A stretch of 64,000 nt of DNA from Ptiloglossa arizonensis (taxonomy: Eukaryota > Arthropoda > Insecta > Hymenoptera > Colletidae), in the NCBI RefSeq assembly GCF_051014685.1, contig NW_027478385.1, positions 9,734,001 to 9,798,000 of the forward strand, read 5' to 3'. A program made the translations under genes and the position numbers. The stretch's first letter is position 1; every line of letters begins with the position of its first letter. Shown one piece after another: positions 61,776 through 64,000 of this stretch. The notes under the pieces are model-generated. The model had not been told where the DNA came from. It saw nothing but the letters and a program-made list of their open reading frames with translations, and ran no database searches.

Positions 61776-62163
61776 TTCGCGAGATGTGGGAGTTTGAAAC
61801 TAAGAAATGGTTGAGAAGACAACAAATTTTTCGCAATTCTGCTGCTCCAAACGCTTAACCAGAATGGCCTAGGGAAAAAATACACATACCGTTGTAATCG
61901 GGCGAGTTTCTACTTTCAGACGCAATAGGAATTTTTGGGTTAGGTCAATCCGTTCGCGAGATATGGGAGTTTGAAGGCAAGAAATGGTTGAGAAGGCAAA
62001 AAATTTTTCGCAATTCTGCTGCTCCAAACGCTTAACCAGAATGGCCTCAAGGAAAAATACACGTTTCGTTGTAATCGGGCGAGTTTCTACTTTCAAATGC
62101 AATAGGAATTTTTGGGTTAGGCCAATCCGTTCGCGCGATATGGGAGTTTGAAGCCAAGAAATG
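61776..62163 (+). repeat. Linking monomers not shared by the 10-unit pair
   Basis: About two units. One has a disrupted cctcaaggaaaaatacacgt segment near 62045 and one the gcgcgatatggg variant near 62132. No other content. Confidence 0.65.
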
Positions 62164-63535
62164 GTTGAGAAGGCAAAAAATTTTTCGCAATTCTGCTGCT
62201 CCAAACGCTTAACCAGAATGGCCTAGGGAAAAAATACACATACCGTTGTAATCGGCCGAGTTTCTACTTTCAGATGCAACAGGAATTTTTGGGTTAGGTC
62301 ATTCCGTTCGCGAGATATGGTTGTTTGAAGCTAAAAAATGGTTGAGAACAGAACAAATTTTTCGCAATTCTGCTGCTCCACCCGCTTAACCAGATTGGCC
62401 TAGGGAAAAAATACGCATACCGTTGTAATCGGGCGAGTTTCTAATTTCAGACGCAGCATGAATTTTTGGGTTTGGTCAATCCGTTCGCGAGACATGGGAG
62501 TTTGAAGCCAAGAAATGGTTGAGAAGGTAAAAAATTTTTCGCAATTCTGCTGCTCCAAACGCTTAACCAGACTGGCCTAGGGAAAAAATACACATACCGT
62601 TGTAATCGGGCGAGTTTCTACTTTCAGACGCAATAGGAATTTTTGTGTTAGGTCAATCCGTTCGCGAGATATGGGAGTTTGAAGGCAAGAAATGGTTGAT
62701 AAGGCAAAAAATTTTTCGCAATTCTGCTGCTCCAAACGCTTAACCAGAATGGCCTAGGGAAAAAATACACATACCGTTGTAATCGGGCGAGTTTCTACTT
62801 TCAGATGCAATAGGAATTTTTGGGTTAGGTCAATCCGTTCGCGAGATATGGGAATTTGAAGCGAAGAAATGGTTGAGAAGGCAACAAATTTTTCGCAATT
62901 CTGCTGCTCCAAACGCTAAACCAGAATGGCCTAGGGAAGAAATACACATACCGCTGTAATCGGGCGAGTTTCTACTTTCAGATGCAATAGGAATTTTTGG
63001 GTTAGGTCAATCCGTTCGCGAGATACGGGAGTTTGAAGCCAAGAAATGGTTGAGAAGGCAAAAAATTTTTCGCAATTCTGCTTCTCCTAACGCTTAACCA
63101 GAATGGCCTAGGGAAAAAATACACATACCGTTGTAATCGGGCGAGTTTCTACTTTCAGACGCAACATGAACTTGTGGGTTAGGTCAATCCGTTCGCGAGA
63201 TATGGGAGTCTGAAGCCAAGAAATTGTTGGGAAGGGAAAAAATTATTCGCAATTCTGCTGCTCCAAACGCTTAACCAGAATGGCCTAGGGAAAAAATACA
63301 CATACCGTTGTAATCGGGCGAGTTTCTACTTTCAAACGCAACTGGAATTTTTGGGTTAGGTCAATCCGTTCGCGAGATATGGGAGTTTGAAGCCAAGAAA
63401 TGGTTGAGAAGGCATAAAATTTTTCGCATTGCTGCTGCTCCAAACGCTTAACCAGAATGGCCTAGGGAAAAATACACATGCCGCTGTAGTCGGGCGAGTT
63501 TCTGCTTTCAGATGCAATAGGAATTTTTGGGTTAG
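62164..63535 (+). repeat. 10-monomer-spaced duplication, copy 2
   Basis: Matches 60395-61775 at about 98-99% by eye. Differences: ggttgtttg for gggtgtttg near 62319, ccacccgc for ccacacgc, agactggcc for agaatggcc near 62569, and gcttctcct for tcctgctcct near 63080. It ends where ggacaatcc faces ggtcaatcc near 63536. Confidence 0.84.
63014..63030 (+). other. CENP-B box, 9/9 essential-base match
   Basis: Copy of the 61245 motif carried by the 10-unit duplication (offset 1769). It shows the variant being amplified with its HOR. Confidence 0.65.
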
Positions 63536-64000
63536 GACAATCCGTTCGCGAGATATGGGAGTTTGAAGCCAAGAAATGGTTGAGAAGGCAAAAAATTTTC
63601 TGCAATTCTGCTGCTCCAAACGCTTAACCAGAATGGCCTAGGGAAAAAATACACATACCGTTGTAATCGGGCGAGTTTCTACTTTCAGATGCAATAGGAA
63701 TTTTTGGGTTAGGTCAATCCGTTCGCGAGATATGGGAATTTGAAGCGAAGAAATGGTTGAGAAGGCAAAAAATTTTTCGCAATTCTGCTGCTCCAAACGC
63801 TTAACCAGAATGGCCTAGGGAAAAAATACACATACCGTTGTAATCGGGCGAGTTTCTACTTTCAGACGCAACAGGAACATTTGGGTTAGGTCAATCCGTT
63901 CGCGAGATATGGGGGTCTGAAGCCAAGAAATTGTTGGGAAGGGAAAAAATTATTCGCAATTCTGCTGCTCCAAACGCTTAACCAGAATGGCCTCAGGGAA
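63536..64000 (+). repeat. Terminal monomers; array continues past the window
   Basis: About 2.6 units in normal phase. The window ends mid-unit at ggcctcagggaa, so the array has no visible right boundary. The ttttctgcaatt change near 63597 is private. Confidence 0.8.

Larger units (their letters stand above)
1..64000 (+). repeat. Tandem satellite array, 177-bp unit, about 361 copies, single orientation
   Basis: Seen directly: the same unit of about 177 bp recurs from the first to the last base, with no spacer, inversion or inserted element. Successive copies of cgttcgcgag start at 31, 208, 385, 562 and 739. My consensus has about 75 G or C in 177 bases. Best-conserved segments are the stretch around ttcgcgagatatggg, the block ttcgcaattctgctgctcc, the cctaggg block and the block ccgttgtaatcggg. 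Most variable are the segment after tttcag (AYGCARYAKGAA) and the one after atatggg (gagtttgaagcc and its alternatives). Small indels, mainly in the A/T tract, give 176- and 178-bp units, so higher-order periods fall a few bases short of multiples of 177. Inference: centromeric or pericentromeric heterochromatin. The unit matches no named satellite family I can recall with confidence. Confidence 0.98.

Noticed and set aside
1..64000. CRISPR-like array
   Set aside because: Repeats and spacers cannot be separated: the whole 177-bp unit is repeated, with no short conserved repeat flanking unrelated spacers.
1..64000. Ribosomal or tRNA gene cluster, or a tandem gene family
   Set aside because: A unit of 177 bp is too short for rDNA, has no rRNA or tRNA cores that I recognise, and shows no coding constraint.
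1..64000. Identity with Arabidopsis 178-bp or human 171-bp alpha satellite
   Set aside because: Only the unit length is similar. The consensus does not resemble either as I know them, so I assign no family or species.

Overview
The window is one uninterrupted block of eukaryotic tandem satellite DNA. A unit of about 177 bp repeats head to tail, always in the same orientation, from base 1 to base 64000, giving roughly 361 copies. I counted the period from the recurring string cgttcgcgag at 31, 208, 385, 562 and 739, which is exactly 177 each time. The unit is about 42% GC and CpG-rich (about 8 CpG per unit). I see no protein-coding gene, RNA gene, transposon, CRISPR array, simple-repeat tract or unique sequence. 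The short open frames come from the repeat itself: 177 = 3 x 59, so any unit that loses its one stop codon opens a frame.

A unit near nucleosome length, with layered higher-order repeats (HORs) and no interruption, suggests centromeric or pericentromeric heterochromatin. That is inference; the sequence does not prove centromere function, and I cannot name the species or a known satellite family.

Layout: 1-5.95 kb is a 17-unit HOR (3008 bp) with a 6-unit duplication behind it. 5.95-9.2 kb holds more divergent units and a 3-unit duplication. 9.2-14.87 kb is a 16-unit HOR (2832 bp) in two nearly identical copies. 15.0-20.7 kb is a different 16-unit HOR in two copies of about 99%. 20.7-37.3 kb is a mosaic of overlapping duplications (offsets 4246, 7431 and 8139 bp). 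37.3-42.1 kb is more divergent, with a 4-unit duplication. 42.1-53.4 kb has interleaved 16/17-unit and 5-unit duplications. 53.4-57.1 kb is a 9-unit block whose second copy grew to 12 units. 57.1-64 kb is more divergent, with 11-unit, 10-unit and single-unit duplications.

The most interesting signal is a CENP-B-box-like 17-mer in nearly every unit. It matches 8 of the 9 essential positions of NTTCGNNNNANNCGGGN, and at least four units (49215, 57175, 61245, 63014) carry the single T-to-C change that makes it a 9/9 match. The second theme is a readable record of unequal exchange: private variant families confined to zones, chimeric units, and whole-unit expansions and contractions.
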